The notes under the pieces were generated by a model, which saw nothing but the letters and a program-made list of their open reading frames with translations, did no database searches and was not told the origin of the DNA. Both the position numbers and the translations under genes were made by a program. Shown in pieces: positions 1-6,331 of a DNA stretch of 8,524 bases. Source of the DNA: Elusimicrobiota bacterium (GTDB lineage: Bacteria; Elusimicrobiota; Elusimicrobia; UBA1565; UBA9628); the NCBI GenBank assembly GCA_028869495.1, contig JAGWRY010000429.1, forward strand, positions 1 through 8,524, read 5' to 3'. The stretch's first letter is position 1, and every line of letters begins with the position of its first letter.

Positions 1-1329
1 CAGGCCGGCGGCGACGGCGGCGAGGACGGCGTTGACGCGGACGCCGCCGAGCAGGGACGGCGCGGCCAGCAGGAGCAGGGCGCCGGCCAGCGCGGCGGCG
101 GAGGCGGCGGGACGCGGGCGCGTCTCGCCGCGCTCGATCGCGTCGAGCGCGTGCAGGGCGAGGAAGAGCAGGACGACCGCGACGAACAGCGAGAGCGTCC
201 GGTAGCGGGCGAGCGCGAAGGCCCAGAACGCGTAGCGGAAGTACGGGAAGACGACGGGCAGGAGGACGACGGCCGCGAGCGCCGCGTAGATCCGGCGCCG
301 TCGCGGCGAGAGCGCCGCGAAGGCCTGCGGGGCGAGCAGGACCGTCGTCAGGCCGCAGTAGAAGAGCGGGGCCTCCAGATAGTTGTACCAGCCGCGGTAG
401 GCCCCGCCGGCGCCGAGCATGTCGCTCGAGAAGAGGCGCAGGACCGCGGCGGCGGCCTGTCCGGGGCCGATCAGGGCCAGGAGCGGCCGGGCCGACAGCC
501 CCGCCGGGGCGAGGCCCGCGGAGACGCGCGGGCTGAGGAGCAAGGCGCGCAGCTCCGGCAGGACGGCGAAGCCCCCGAGCGCGGCGCCGAGCGCGGCGAG
601 TCCGGCGAGGCGGAGCATGAAGGCGGCCCAGGCGCGCGGGCCGGCGCCGCGGACGTCGGCGAAGCGCGCCGTGCCGTAAGCGAGAAAGAAGAGAGCGTAA
701 GGCCACAGGTCGGCCGGCTGGAGCGCGGCGAGCCCGGCCGCGGCCGGGGGCAGGAAGGCCCAGGAGCCGTCCCGCAGGTAGCGCTCGAAGGCGTAGAGGA
801 GCGCCGCGCACCAGACGGCCTCCGTCGAGAAGACCGCCCAGGCGCTCCCGACGACCGCGAAGCCGCTGAACGCGTAGAGGACCGCGCCGATCGCCGCGGT
901 CGTCGGGGACAGGCGCAGGGAGCGCAGGTAGAGGCGGAACAGCGCGCCGGCGGCGAGCAGTTTGGCCGCCTCCATCCAGGCGAGCCCCGCGGCGAGCCGC
1001 GCGCGGCCGAACGGGAGCAGGATCAGCAGGAACGGGTCGTTCAGGCTGAACGGGCAGAGGTCCTGGCCGAGCCCCTGGCGGAAGGACCAGGCCGGCAGGC
1101 GCCCGCGCGCCAGCGCGCCGAAGAGCAGGCGCAGGTTCGGATAGTAGATGTTCAGGGAGTCGCCGCCGACGTCCTTGAACAAGTAGACCTCGCGCCCGAG
1201 CAGGAACGGGCGGAAGACGACGAAGGCGACCGCGGCGAGCAGGAGCAGGACGGCGGCGCCGCCGCGCTCCTCGAGGATCCGGTCCAGTCCGCCGTCTCGC
1301 GCGTCCGGGCGCCGCGGTCGGGAAGGCAT
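1..1329 (-). CDS. YfhO-like polytopic membrane protein, N-terminal part (runs off left edge)
   Basis: The reverse strand reads without a stop from an ATG at 1329 to base 1, giving 443 codons; the C-terminus lies outside the window. The protein has a short basic N-tail, then a first membrane helix at about residues 24-44. A loop with acidic residues D53 and D57 and the motif IYYP (61-64) follows, then roughly ten more hydrophobic segments. An acidic first external loop is typical of GT-C-fold glycosyltransferases. Two later patches fit the YfhO family (Pfam YfhO): YNYLEAPLFYCGL near residue 310, and ARYRTLSLFVAVVLLF near 375, where the family often has an R-(Y/F)-P-x-(R/K)-F-like stretch before a helix. 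YfhO proteins are commonly around 800 residues, and some Gram-positive members act in sugar decoration of teichoic acid; the substrate here is unknown. The start was chosen because hydrophobic coding begins in this frame; an ATG seven bases upstream is out of frame. No clear Shine-Dalgarno is present. Other GT-C families remain possible. Confidence 0.8.
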   Translation of the reverse strand, partial: MPSRPRRPDARDGGLDRILEERGGAAVLLLLAAVAFVVFRPFLLGREVYLFKDVGGDSLNIYYPNLRLLFGALARGRLPAWSFRQGLGQDLCPFSLNDPFLLILLPFGRARLAAGLAWMEAAKLLAAGALFRLYLRSLRLSPTTAAIGAVLYAFSGFAVVGSAWAVFSTEAVWCAALLYAFERYLRDGSWAFLPPAAAGLAALQPADLWPYALFFLAYGTARFADVRGAGPRAWAAFMLRLAGLAALGAALGGFAVLPELRALLLSPRVSAGLAPAGLSARPLLALIGPGQAAAAVLRLFSSDMLGAGGAYRGWYNYLEAPLFYCGLTTVLLAPQAFAALSPRRRRIYAALAAVVLLPVVFPYFRYAFWAFALARYRTLSLFVAVVLLFLALHALDAIERGETRPRPAASAAALAGALLLLAAPSLLGGVRVNAVLAAVAAGL

Positions 1330-1350
1330 CGCGCATTAGAGATAGCATAT
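1330..1350 (-). promoter_or_regulatory. Candidate -10 region for the divergent YfhO-like gene
   Basis: Read on the minus strand, this AT-rich patch contains TATGCT (1349-1344). It can also be read as an extended -10, TGC followed by TATCTC (1347-1340). It stands out from the surrounding GC-rich DNA. Either reading puts the start of transcription within about ten bases of the ATG at 1329, which leaves little or no leader. I see no convincing -35 hexamer upstream. Confidence 0.3.
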
Positions 1351-1384
1351 GAGGGAGTCCCGGCGCCCCCGGCGGCCCATTTAC

Positions 1385-1390
1385 TATAAT
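1385..1390 (+). promoter_or_regulatory. Perfect -10 box (TATAAT) immediately upstream of cdsA
   Basis: A consensus TATAAT lies in very GC-rich DNA, ending seven bases before the cdsA ATG at 1398. With usual -10 to start spacing, transcription would begin at or next to the A of the ATG. No -35 hexamer is visible at 15-19 bases upstream, and no Shine-Dalgarno fits between the box and the ATG apart from GGGA at 1394-1397, which is too close. The placement suggests a leaderless message for the cdsA-dxr-rseP operon. Without mapping it remains a motif match. Confidence 0.45.
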
Positions 1391-1397
1391 CACGGGA

Positions 1398-2177
1398 ATG
1401 CTGCTGCCCCGCGTCCTCACGGCTCTCGTCGGCATCCCCCTGCTCCTGTACCTGGCGCACGTCGGCGGGCCGGCCTTCTCGCTCCTGGTCGTCGGGGTCT
1501 CGGCGCTGTGCTGCTACGAGTACGCGCTGGTCCTGCGCCTGGGCGGCCGCCCGGTCCAGGCGCCGACGGAGGTCCTGCTGGGCGCGGCGCTGGCCGCCTG
1601 CGCGGCCTTCGGCGGGCCGGTCGGGATCGTTCTGGCGGCCGGGACGGCGGCGGCGATCCTCGTCGAGATGTTCTCCGCCGCGCACTCGCTCGACCGCGCG
1701 GCGCTGACGCTCTTCGGCGCGGTCTTCGCGGGCTGGATGCCGGCGCACCTGGCCCTGATCCGGGAGATCCGCCCGCACGGCCAGGCCTATCTCTTCATGA
1801 CCTTCGTCTCGGTCTGGTGCATGGACACCGCGGCCTACGCGGTCGGGCGCTCGCTCGGCCGCCAGAGCCTGTCGGCGCTGTCGCCGAAGAAGACCTGGGA
1901 GGGCGCGATCGGGGGCTTTCTCGCGGCGGTCGCCGTCTGCGAGATCTTCTCGCGCTTCGTCTTCAAGGGCGCCCTGCCCCCCCTGCGCGCGGCCGGCCTG
2001 GGCGCGCTGATCGGGACGACCGGCCAGCTCTCGGACCTGGCCGAGTCCCTGGTCAAGCGCGACGCGGGCGTCAAGGACTCGGGCGCGCTCCTGCCCGGCC
2101 ACGGCGGCGTCCTCGACCGCTTCGACTCCTACATCCTGTGCGCCCCGGCGCTCTACTACGTGCTGAGCCTCAAATGA
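1398..2177 (+). CDS. cdsA: Phosphatidate cytidylyltransferase (CDP-diglyceride synthase)
   Basis: CdsA makes CDP-diacylglycerol from phosphatidic acid and CTP in the inner membrane, the branch point for phospholipid head groups. The 259-residue protein is slightly shorter than the E. coli enzyme (about 285) and is hydrophobic from its first residues, with several membrane helices. The family signature is complete near the C-terminus: S217, K220-R221, K226-D227, the P-G-H-G-G run at 233-237, and D240-R241 with D243. These residues hold the metal and CTP phosphates. An upstream D-x-x-A-Y-x-x-G-R patch and an S-P-K-K-T-W-E-G stretch are also family hallmarks. The start follows a TATAAT by seven bases and matches the usual CdsA N-terminus (basic residue, then a helix). 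The stop overlaps the dxr start as ATGA. frr and uppS, common neighbours upstream of cdsA, are not here. Confidence 0.96.
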   Translation: MLLPRVLTALVGIPLLLYLAHVGGPAFSLLVVGVSALCCYEYALVLRLGGRPVQAPTEVLLGAALAACAAFGGPVGIVLAAGTAAAILVEMFSAAHSLDRAALTLFGAVFAGWMPAHLALIREIRPHGQAYLFMTFVSVWCMDTAAYAVGRSLGRQSLSALSPKKTWEGAIGGFLAAVAVCEIFSRFVFKGALPPLRAAGLGALIGTTGQLSDLAESLVKRDAGVKDSGALLPGHGGVLDRFDSYILCAPALYYVLSLK

Positions 2178-3349
2178 GACGCGTCGCGATCCTCGGCTCC
2201 ACCGGCTCGATCGGCGTCAACGCGCTGAACGTGATCCGCGACATGCCCGACGACCTTCGGGTCGTCGGGCTCGCGGCGCACTCGAACGCCGCCCTCGTCG
2301 CCGCGCAGGCGCGCGAGTTCGGCGCCGCCGCCGTCGCGATGTTCGATCCGGCGGCGGCCGCGGCGCTCAAGGGACTCCTGAACGGGAAGACGCGGCACCT
2401 GGCCCCCGGCGTCGAGGGCCTCTGCGAATTGGCCGCGCGTCCGGACGTCGACGTCGTGCTGACGTCGCTGGTCGGCGGGGTCGGCTTCGCGCCGCTCCTG
2501 GCCGCGATCCGCGCGGGCAAGACGGTCGCGCTCGCCAACAAGGAGCCGATGGTGATGGCCGGCGCGCAGTTCATGCGCGAGGCCGAGCGCTGGGGCGCGC
2601 GCATCGTCCCGGTGGACTCCGAGCCGTCGGCGATCTTCCAGTGCGTGCAGGGCCTCAACCCCGACCCGAAGGCCGCGGCGCCGCTCAAGACGATCCGGCG
2701 CGTGATCCTGACCGCGTCCGGCGGGGCCTTCGGCAAATTTAAAGGTGATCTGGCGGACGTTACGCCAGATCAGGCGCTCAAGCACCCGACCTGGAAGATG
2801 GGAAAGAAGATCACGATCGACTGCGCGACGCTGATGAACAAGGGCTTCGAGACGATCGAGATCATGAACCTGTTCTCCCTCAAGCGCGAGCAGGTCGAGG
2901 TCGTCATCCACCCGCAGTCGATCTTCCACTCCGGCGTCGAGTTCTCGGACGGCTCGGTGCTGGCCCAGATGGGCCTGCCCGACATGAAGCTGCCGATCCA
3001 GTACGGGATGACCTTCCCGGCGCGGACGTCGCGCGTCGTCGAGCCGCTCGACCTGGTCAAGGTCGGCGCGCTCGAGTTCCGCGCGCCCGACTTCTCGCGC
3101 TTCCCGTGCCTGGCGCTCGCGCGCGAGGCGGCGGGGCAGGGCGGCGGGATGCCGGCGGTCCTCAGCGCCGCCGACGAGGTCGCCGTCGAGGCCTTCCTGG
3201 CCGGCCGCATCAAGTTTACGGACATCGCGCGCGTCGTCGAGAGGACGATGGCGGCCCACCGCGTCAGCGGCGGCCTGCCGAGCCTCCAGGAGGTCGTCGA
3301 GATCGACGCCTGGGCCCGCGCGAAGGCCGAGGAGAACGCCCGCCAATGA
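2174..3349 (+). CDS. dxr: 1-deoxy-D-xylulose 5-phosphate reductoisomerase
   Basis: Dxr (IspC) converts DXP to 2-C-methyl-D-erythritol 4-phosphate with NADPH, the first committed step of the MEP isoprenoid pathway, in the cytoplasm. The 391 residues match family length. Visible features are the NADPH-binding GSTGSIG (8-14), LANKEP, metal-binding D148 and E150, the L-T-A-S-G-G loop, HPTW (204-207, flexible lid), NKGFE with metal ligand E226, HPQSIFHS starting at H252, and the C-terminal A-A-D-E-V segment. Two positions look odd. The motif usually written DSEH is DSEP here (P151), and the usual D-S-A-T-M is D-C-A-T-L (C217, aligned by eye to the E. coli phosphate-binding Ser222). The rest of the active site appears intact, so I expect a working enzyme. 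The start overlaps the cdsA stop (ATGA) with no good Shine-Dalgarno, suggesting translational coupling. The stop overlaps the rseP start in the same way. Confidence 0.97.
   Translation: MRRVAILGSTGSIGVNALNVIRDMPDDLRVVGLAAHSNAALVAAQAREFGAAAVAMFDPAAAAALKGLLNGKTRHLAPGVEGLCELAARPDVDVVLTSLVGGVGFAPLLAAIRAGKTVALANKEPMVMAGAQFMREAERWGARIVPVDSEPSAIFQCVQGLNPDPKAAAPLKTIRRVILTASGGAFGKFKGDLADVTPDQALKHPTWKMGKKITIDCATLMNKGFETIEIMNLFSLKREQVEVVIHPQSIFHSGVEFSDGSVLAQMGLPDMKLPIQYGMTFPARTSRVVEPLDLVKVGALEFRAPDFSRFPCLALAREAAGQGGGMPAVLSAADEVAVEAFLAGRIKFTDIARVVERTMAAHRVSGGLPSLQEVVEIDAWARAKAEENARQ
2746..2772. repeat. Perfect 10-bp inverted repeat inside dxr, in a local AT-rich patch
   Basis: The arms TGATCTGGCG (2746-2755) and CGCCAGATCA (2763-2772) are exact reverse complements around a seven-base loop, GACGTTA. 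Just upstream is AAATTTAAA (2735-2743). The codons here (AAA, TTT, AAA, GGT, GAT, GTT, CCA, GAT) end in A or T, against the G/C-ending habit of the rest of the gene. The encoded peptide GKFKGDLADVTPDQ fits the Dxr family, so this is not an insertion. No T-tract follows, so it does not look like an intrinsic terminator. It could be an RNA hairpin, an operator-like dyad or chance. Confidence 0.6.
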
Positions 3350-4452
3350 TCCACTGGATCTTCACCGTCGGCGCGAACGTCGTCGCCCTGGGGCTCGTGA
3401 TCTTCCTGCACGAGTCCGGCCATTTCTTCGCCTGCCGCCGCCTCGGCGTGCGCGTCGAGCGCTTCGCGTTCGGCTTCGGCCCGGAGCTGATCGGCGTGAC
3501 CGGCCGCAGCGGCACGCGCTTCTCGATCTGCGCGTTCCCGTTCGGCGGCTTCGTCAAGCCCGCCGGCGAGGACCCGACGTCCGACGCCCCGGCCGCCCCC
3601 GACGAGTACTTCGGGCAGAGCTGGAACCGGCGCCTGCTGATCGTCTACGCGGGCCCGGCGATGAACTACGTGCTGGCATTCCTGCTCTACACGGGCCTGG
3701 TCTGGGCGAAGGGCCTGCCGGTCCCGGCGAAGCAGGCCGTGATCGGGAACCTGGCGATCGACTACCCGGCCGACAAGGCGGGCCTCAAGATCGGCGACGA
3801 GATCTCCGCCATCGACGGCCGCCCGCTGGCCGGCTGGGACGACATGGCCGCCTCGATCCACCGCTCGGCCGGCAAGACGGTCGACCTGACGGTCCGGCGC
3901 GCGGGCGCCGTCCTCGACGTCAAGGTGACGCCGCGCGACGACGCCGGGCGCGGCATGATCGGCATCATGCCGAAGGTGGACTACGTCGCGGTCGGCCCCG
4001 TCGCGGCGATGGGCGAGGCCGCGAAGATGTGCTGGACCCAGACCGAGAAGACGGTCACGACGATCGCCGAGAAGGTCTGGCACCGCCAGCGCCCGGACCT
4101 GGCCGGCCCCGTCGGCATCTTCCAGATGGTCTCGCGCGCCGCGCGCGCCGGCTGGGAGGACTTCCTGTTCCTGATCGGCTTCATCTCGGTCGCGATCGGC
4201 TTCTTCAACCTCCTGCCCTTGCCCCTTCTCGACGGCGGCCACGGCGCGTTCTATATTTGGGAGGGCCTGCGCGGCCGCCGCGCCTCCGCCGAGGCGATGG
4301 AGCGGGCCAACACCGTCGGCCTCGCCTTCCTGCTCTCGCTCCTGGCGTTCGCGACCTACAACGACGTCCTGCGCATCCGCGCCGAGCGCGCCCGCGCCGT
4401 CCAGACGACGAAGGCATCCGGCGCGGAGCCGGCCAGGCCGGCCGCGAAGTAG
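3346..4452 (+). CDS. rseP: RIP metalloprotease, RseP/site-2 protease family
   Basis: This inner-membrane zinc protease cleaves transmembrane substrates within the membrane, classically anti-sigma factors after a first cut, and remnant signal peptides. The zinc motif HESGH (22-26) lies in the first helix. The second catalytic motif N-L-L-P-L-P-L-L-D-G-G-H (288-299) supplies D296. A single PDZ domain spans about residues 130-205 (I-G-N-L, then P-A-D-K-A-G-L-K-I-G-D-E-I). E. coli RseP has about 450 residues and two PDZ domains, so this 368-residue form is the shorter one-PDZ architecture common outside gammaproteobacteria. Helices flank the PDZ and the D-G-G-H motif, and the C-terminus is a short basic Ala/Pro tail. 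The ATG overlaps the dxr stop (ATGA); the only GGAG is about a dozen bases upstream, so coupling to dxr is likely. No anti-sigma gene is in view, so the substrate is unknown. Confidence 0.95.
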   Translation: MIHWIFTVGANVVALGLVIFLHESGHFFACRRLGVRVERFAFGFGPELIGVTGRSGTRFSICAFPFGGFVKPAGEDPTSDAPAAPDEYFGQSWNRRLLIVYAGPAMNYVLAFLLYTGLVWAKGLPVPAKQAVIGNLAIDYPADKAGLKIGDEISAIDGRPLAGWDDMAASIHRSAGKTVDLTVRRAGAVLDVKVTPRDDAGRGMIGIMPKVDYVAVGPVAAMGEAAKMCWTQTEKTVTTIAEKVWHRQRPDLAGPVGIFQMVSRAARAGWEDFLFLIGFISVAIGFFNLLPLPLLDGGHGAFYIWEGLRGRRASAEAMERANTVGLAFLLSLLAFATYNDVLRIRAERARAVQTTKASGAEPARPAAK

Positions 4453-4477
4453 GGCGCACGGCGACGATCCCCGACCC

Positions 4478-4481
4478 GGAG
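4478..4481 (+). promoter_or_regulatory. proS ribosome binding site
   Basis: GGAG lies eight bases before the ATG at 4490, in the 37-base gap after the rseP stop. It is the clearest Shine-Dalgarno in the first operon and fixes the proS start. No promoter-like AT-rich element is visible in this gap, so proS probably depends on transcription from upstream. Confidence 0.7.
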
Positions 4482-4489
4482 CGAACGAT

Positions 4490-6205
4490 ATGAAACTCTC
4501 CAACTACCTCCTCCCCACTCTGCGCGAGGCGCCCAGCGACGCCGACAACGTCTCCGCCCAGCTGATGCAGCGGGCCGGGATGATCCGCAAGGTCGCGTCC
4601 GGCATCTACGAGTGGCTGCCGCTGGGCCTGCGGTCGCTGCGCAAGGTCGAGAAGATCGTGCGCGAGGAGATGGACGCGGCCGGCGGCCAGGAAGTCTGGC
4701 TGCCGGTGATCCAGCCCAAGGCGCTGTGGGAGGAGACCGGGCGCTGGGGCGTCTACGGCAAGGAGCTGCTGCGCCTGAAGGACCGCAAGGACGCCGAGTT
4801 CTGCTTCGCGCCGACGGCCGAGGAGGTCATCACCGACCTCGTGCGCCGCGAGATCCGCTCCTGGCGGCAGCTCCCGGCGATGTTCTACCAGTTCGGCCTC
4901 AAGTTCCGCGACGAGATCCGACCCCGCTTCGGCGTGATGCGCGCGCGCGAGTTCCTGATGAAGGACGCCTACTCGTTCCACGCCGGCGAGGAGGACGCGG
5001 CGTCCTACTACAAGACGATGGTCCAGGCCTACAAGAACGTCTTCACGCGCTGCGGGCTCAAGTTCAAGCCGGTCGAGGCCCAGTCCGGCGCGATCGGCGG
5101 CTCGTACTCGCACGAGTTCATGGTGCTGGCCGAGACCGGCGAGGAGACGATCGTCTCCTGCTCGCGGTGCGAGTACGCGGCCAACATCGAGCGCGCCGAG
5201 GTCAAGGACCAGTACGCGGCGCCGGACGCGGGGCGGTTCAAGCCCCTCACGGAGTTCGATACGGCCGACAAGACCTCCGTCGCCGACGTCGCGAAGCTCG
5301 TCGGCAGGCCGTTGACCGACTTTCTGAAGACCCAGCTTTATATGTTAGACGGCAAGACCCCGGTGATCGCGCTGATGCGCGGCGACCACGAGCTCCACGA
5401 GGCCAAGCTCGCCGCGGCCGTCGGATCGCCCGCCCTCTACCGCGCGACCGAGGCCCAGTACGAGGGCGTCATGGGCTGCCGGGTCGGCTACGGCGGCCCG
5501 CAGGGCCACGACGGCGTCCAGATCTACTGCGACTTCGCGGCGAAGGCGGTCTTGAACGGCGTCACCGGCGCCAACAAGGACCACCGGCACGTCGACGGCT
5601 TCAACATCGCGCGCGACCTGCCCGCCATCAAGGGCTTCTTCGACCTGCGCGCGGCGACGGCCGAGGACCCGTGCCCGCGCTGCGGCGAGAAGACGGAGTT
5701 CTACAAGGGCATCGAGGTCGGCCACACCTTCAAGCTCGGGACCAAGTACTCGAAGGCGATGAAGGCCGAGTACCTGGACAAGGCCCAGAAGCCGCAGACG
5801 ATGGTGATGGGCTGCTACGGCATCGGCGTCTCCCGGGTCGTGGCCGCCGCGATCGAACAAGGCCACGACAAGGACGGCATCGTCTGGCCTCCCGAGATCG
5901 CGCCGTTCTCGTGCGCGGTCGTCGTCCTCGACGAGAAGGACGACGCGCGCGTGCGCCCGGCGGCCGACGCGCTGACGAAGGCCCTGCGCGGCGAGGGCTT
6001 CGACGTCCTCGAGGACGACCGCGACGGCAAGCCCGGCGTCAAGTTCAAGGACATCGACCTGATCGGCATCCCCTACCGCTTCGTCGTCAGCCGCAAGACG
6101 CTCGACGCGGGCGACGTCGAATTCAAGCGCCGCGGCGCCCCCACCGCCGAGCGCTGGAAGAACGCCGAGCTTCCCGAACGCCTGAAGGCCCTGCGCGGGG
6201 CCTGA
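4490..6205 (+). CDS. proS: Prolyl-tRNA synthetase, bacterial type with editing insertion
   Basis: ProRS charges tRNA-Pro with proline in the cytoplasm. The 571-residue protein begins M-K-L-S-N-Y-L-L-P-T-L-R-E, standard for the family. Class II motif 2 is clear at about 139-159 (FRDEIRPRFG, then REFLMKDAYSF), and motif 3 at 441-450 (GCYGIGVSRV). Between them lies the YbaK-like INS domain (about 240-385), which in E. coli ProRS hydrolyses mischarged Ala-tRNA-Pro. K280 in F-L-K-T-Q-L aligns by eye with the E. coli editing lysine 279, and the GDHELHEAK and GPQG elements are present. Two CxxC pairs (C224/C227 and C395/C398) flank the insertion and occur in many bacterial ProRS. The C-terminal anticodon-binding domain (about 465-571) carries D-D-R-D-G-K-P-G-V-K-F-K-D-I-D. 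The gene follows rseP as the last member of this operon. A strong hairpin begins 12 bases after its stop. Confidence 0.98.
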   Translation: MKLSNYLLPTLREAPSDADNVSAQLMQRAGMIRKVASGIYEWLPLGLRSLRKVEKIVREEMDAAGGQEVWLPVIQPKALWEETGRWGVYGKELLRLKDRKDAEFCFAPTAEEVITDLVRREIRSWRQLPAMFYQFGLKFRDEIRPRFGVMRAREFLMKDAYSFHAGEEDAASYYKTMVQAYKNVFTRCGLKFKPVEAQSGAIGGSYSHEFMVLAETGEETIVSCSRCEYAANIERAEVKDQYAAPDAGRFKPLTEFDTADKTSVADVAKLVGRPLTDFLKTQLYMLDGKTPVIALMRGDHELHEAKLAAAVGSPALYRATEAQYEGVMGCRVGYGGPQGHDGVQIYCDFAAKAVLNGVTGANKDHRHVDGFNIARDLPAIKGFFDLRAATAEDPCPRCGEKTEFYKGIEVGHTFKLGTKYSKAMKAEYLDKAQKPQTMVMGCYGIGVSRVVAAAIEQGHDKDGIVWPPEIAPFSCAVVVLDEKDDARVRPAADALTKALRGEGFDVLEDDRDGKPGVKFKDIDLIGIPYRFVVSRKTLDAGDVEFKRRGAPTAERWKNAELPERLKALRGA

Positions 6206-6217
6206 CCCTCCCGCGGG

Positions 6218-6250
6218 CCGCGGCGAACCCGGTTGACCGGGCCGCCGCGG
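6218..6250 (+). terminator. GC-rich hairpin just after proS; possible terminator or operator dyad
   Basis: CCGCGGCG (6218-6225) pairs exactly with CGCCGCGG (6243-6250). Inside it, CCCGG (6228-6232) pairs with CCGGG (6237-6241) around a TTGA loop, with AA opposite C as the only break. That makes 13 base pairs in one nearly continuous stem. The following bases, CTTGTTATAATATT, are only partly T-rich, so termination would be imperfect. The stem contains the -35 box of the rimP promoter at its apex, so the same dyad may instead or also be a protein-binding site. Confidence 0.5.
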
Positions 6251-6261
6251 CTTGTTATAAT
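6233..6261 (+). promoter_or_regulatory. Near-consensus housekeeping promoter for rimP-nusA-infB
   Basis: The -35 box is TTGACC (6233-6238), five of six bases of TTGACA. The spacer is exactly 17 bases. The -10 box is a perfect TATAAT (6256-6261), preceded by TG one base upstream (extended -10). The predicted start of transcription is about 6267-6269, leaving an untranslated leader of about 75 bases before rimP. This is the best promoter match in the window. Confidence 0.82.
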
Positions 6262-6273
6262 ATTCGTACGAAC

Positions 6274-6299
6274 CCCCCGCTCGGGGGACCGCTTTTTTT
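6274..6299 (+). terminator. First leader hairpin with T-tract (weak terminator)
   Basis: CCCCC (6274-6278) pairs with GGGGG (6283-6287) around a GCTC loop. Five bases (ACCGC) separate the stem from a run of seven T (6293-6299). The gap makes it a poor intrinsic terminator by itself; it may act as a pause site. Confidence 0.4.
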
Positions 6300-6300
6300 G

Positions 6301-6331
6301 AAAGTGGCTGCCGTTCCGAGCCACTTTTTTT
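6301..6331 (+). terminator. Second leader hairpin: intrinsic terminator just before rimP
   Basis: AAAGTGGCT (6301-6309) is the exact reverse complement of AGCCACTTT (6319-6327), with a nine-base loop. The stem runs straight into seven T (6325-6331). The core is six pairs (GTGGCT/AGCCAC) with A-U closing pairs borrowed from the T-tract. It ends only three bases before the rimP Shine-Dalgarno. It could terminate proS read-through and also the local promoter's transcript. Confidence 0.72.

Noticed and set aside
151..1389. Long plus-strand open frame (412 codons) across the YfhO-like gene
   Set aside because: Its product is Arg/Glu/Gly-rich low-complexity sequence typical of the antisense of a GC-rich gene, while the minus strand here encodes a clear membrane protein with family motifs.
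3376..3430. HESGH in RseP as a possibly defective zinc site
   Set aside because: The required pattern is HExxH; serine at a variable position keeps the histidines and glutamate, and the D-G-G-H motif is intact.
5312..5344. Promoter-like TTGACC with AT-rich TTTATATG inside proS
   Set aside because: The spacing to the best -10-like hexamer is 19 bases or more, and the region encodes the conserved start of the editing domain. No gene downstream needs it.
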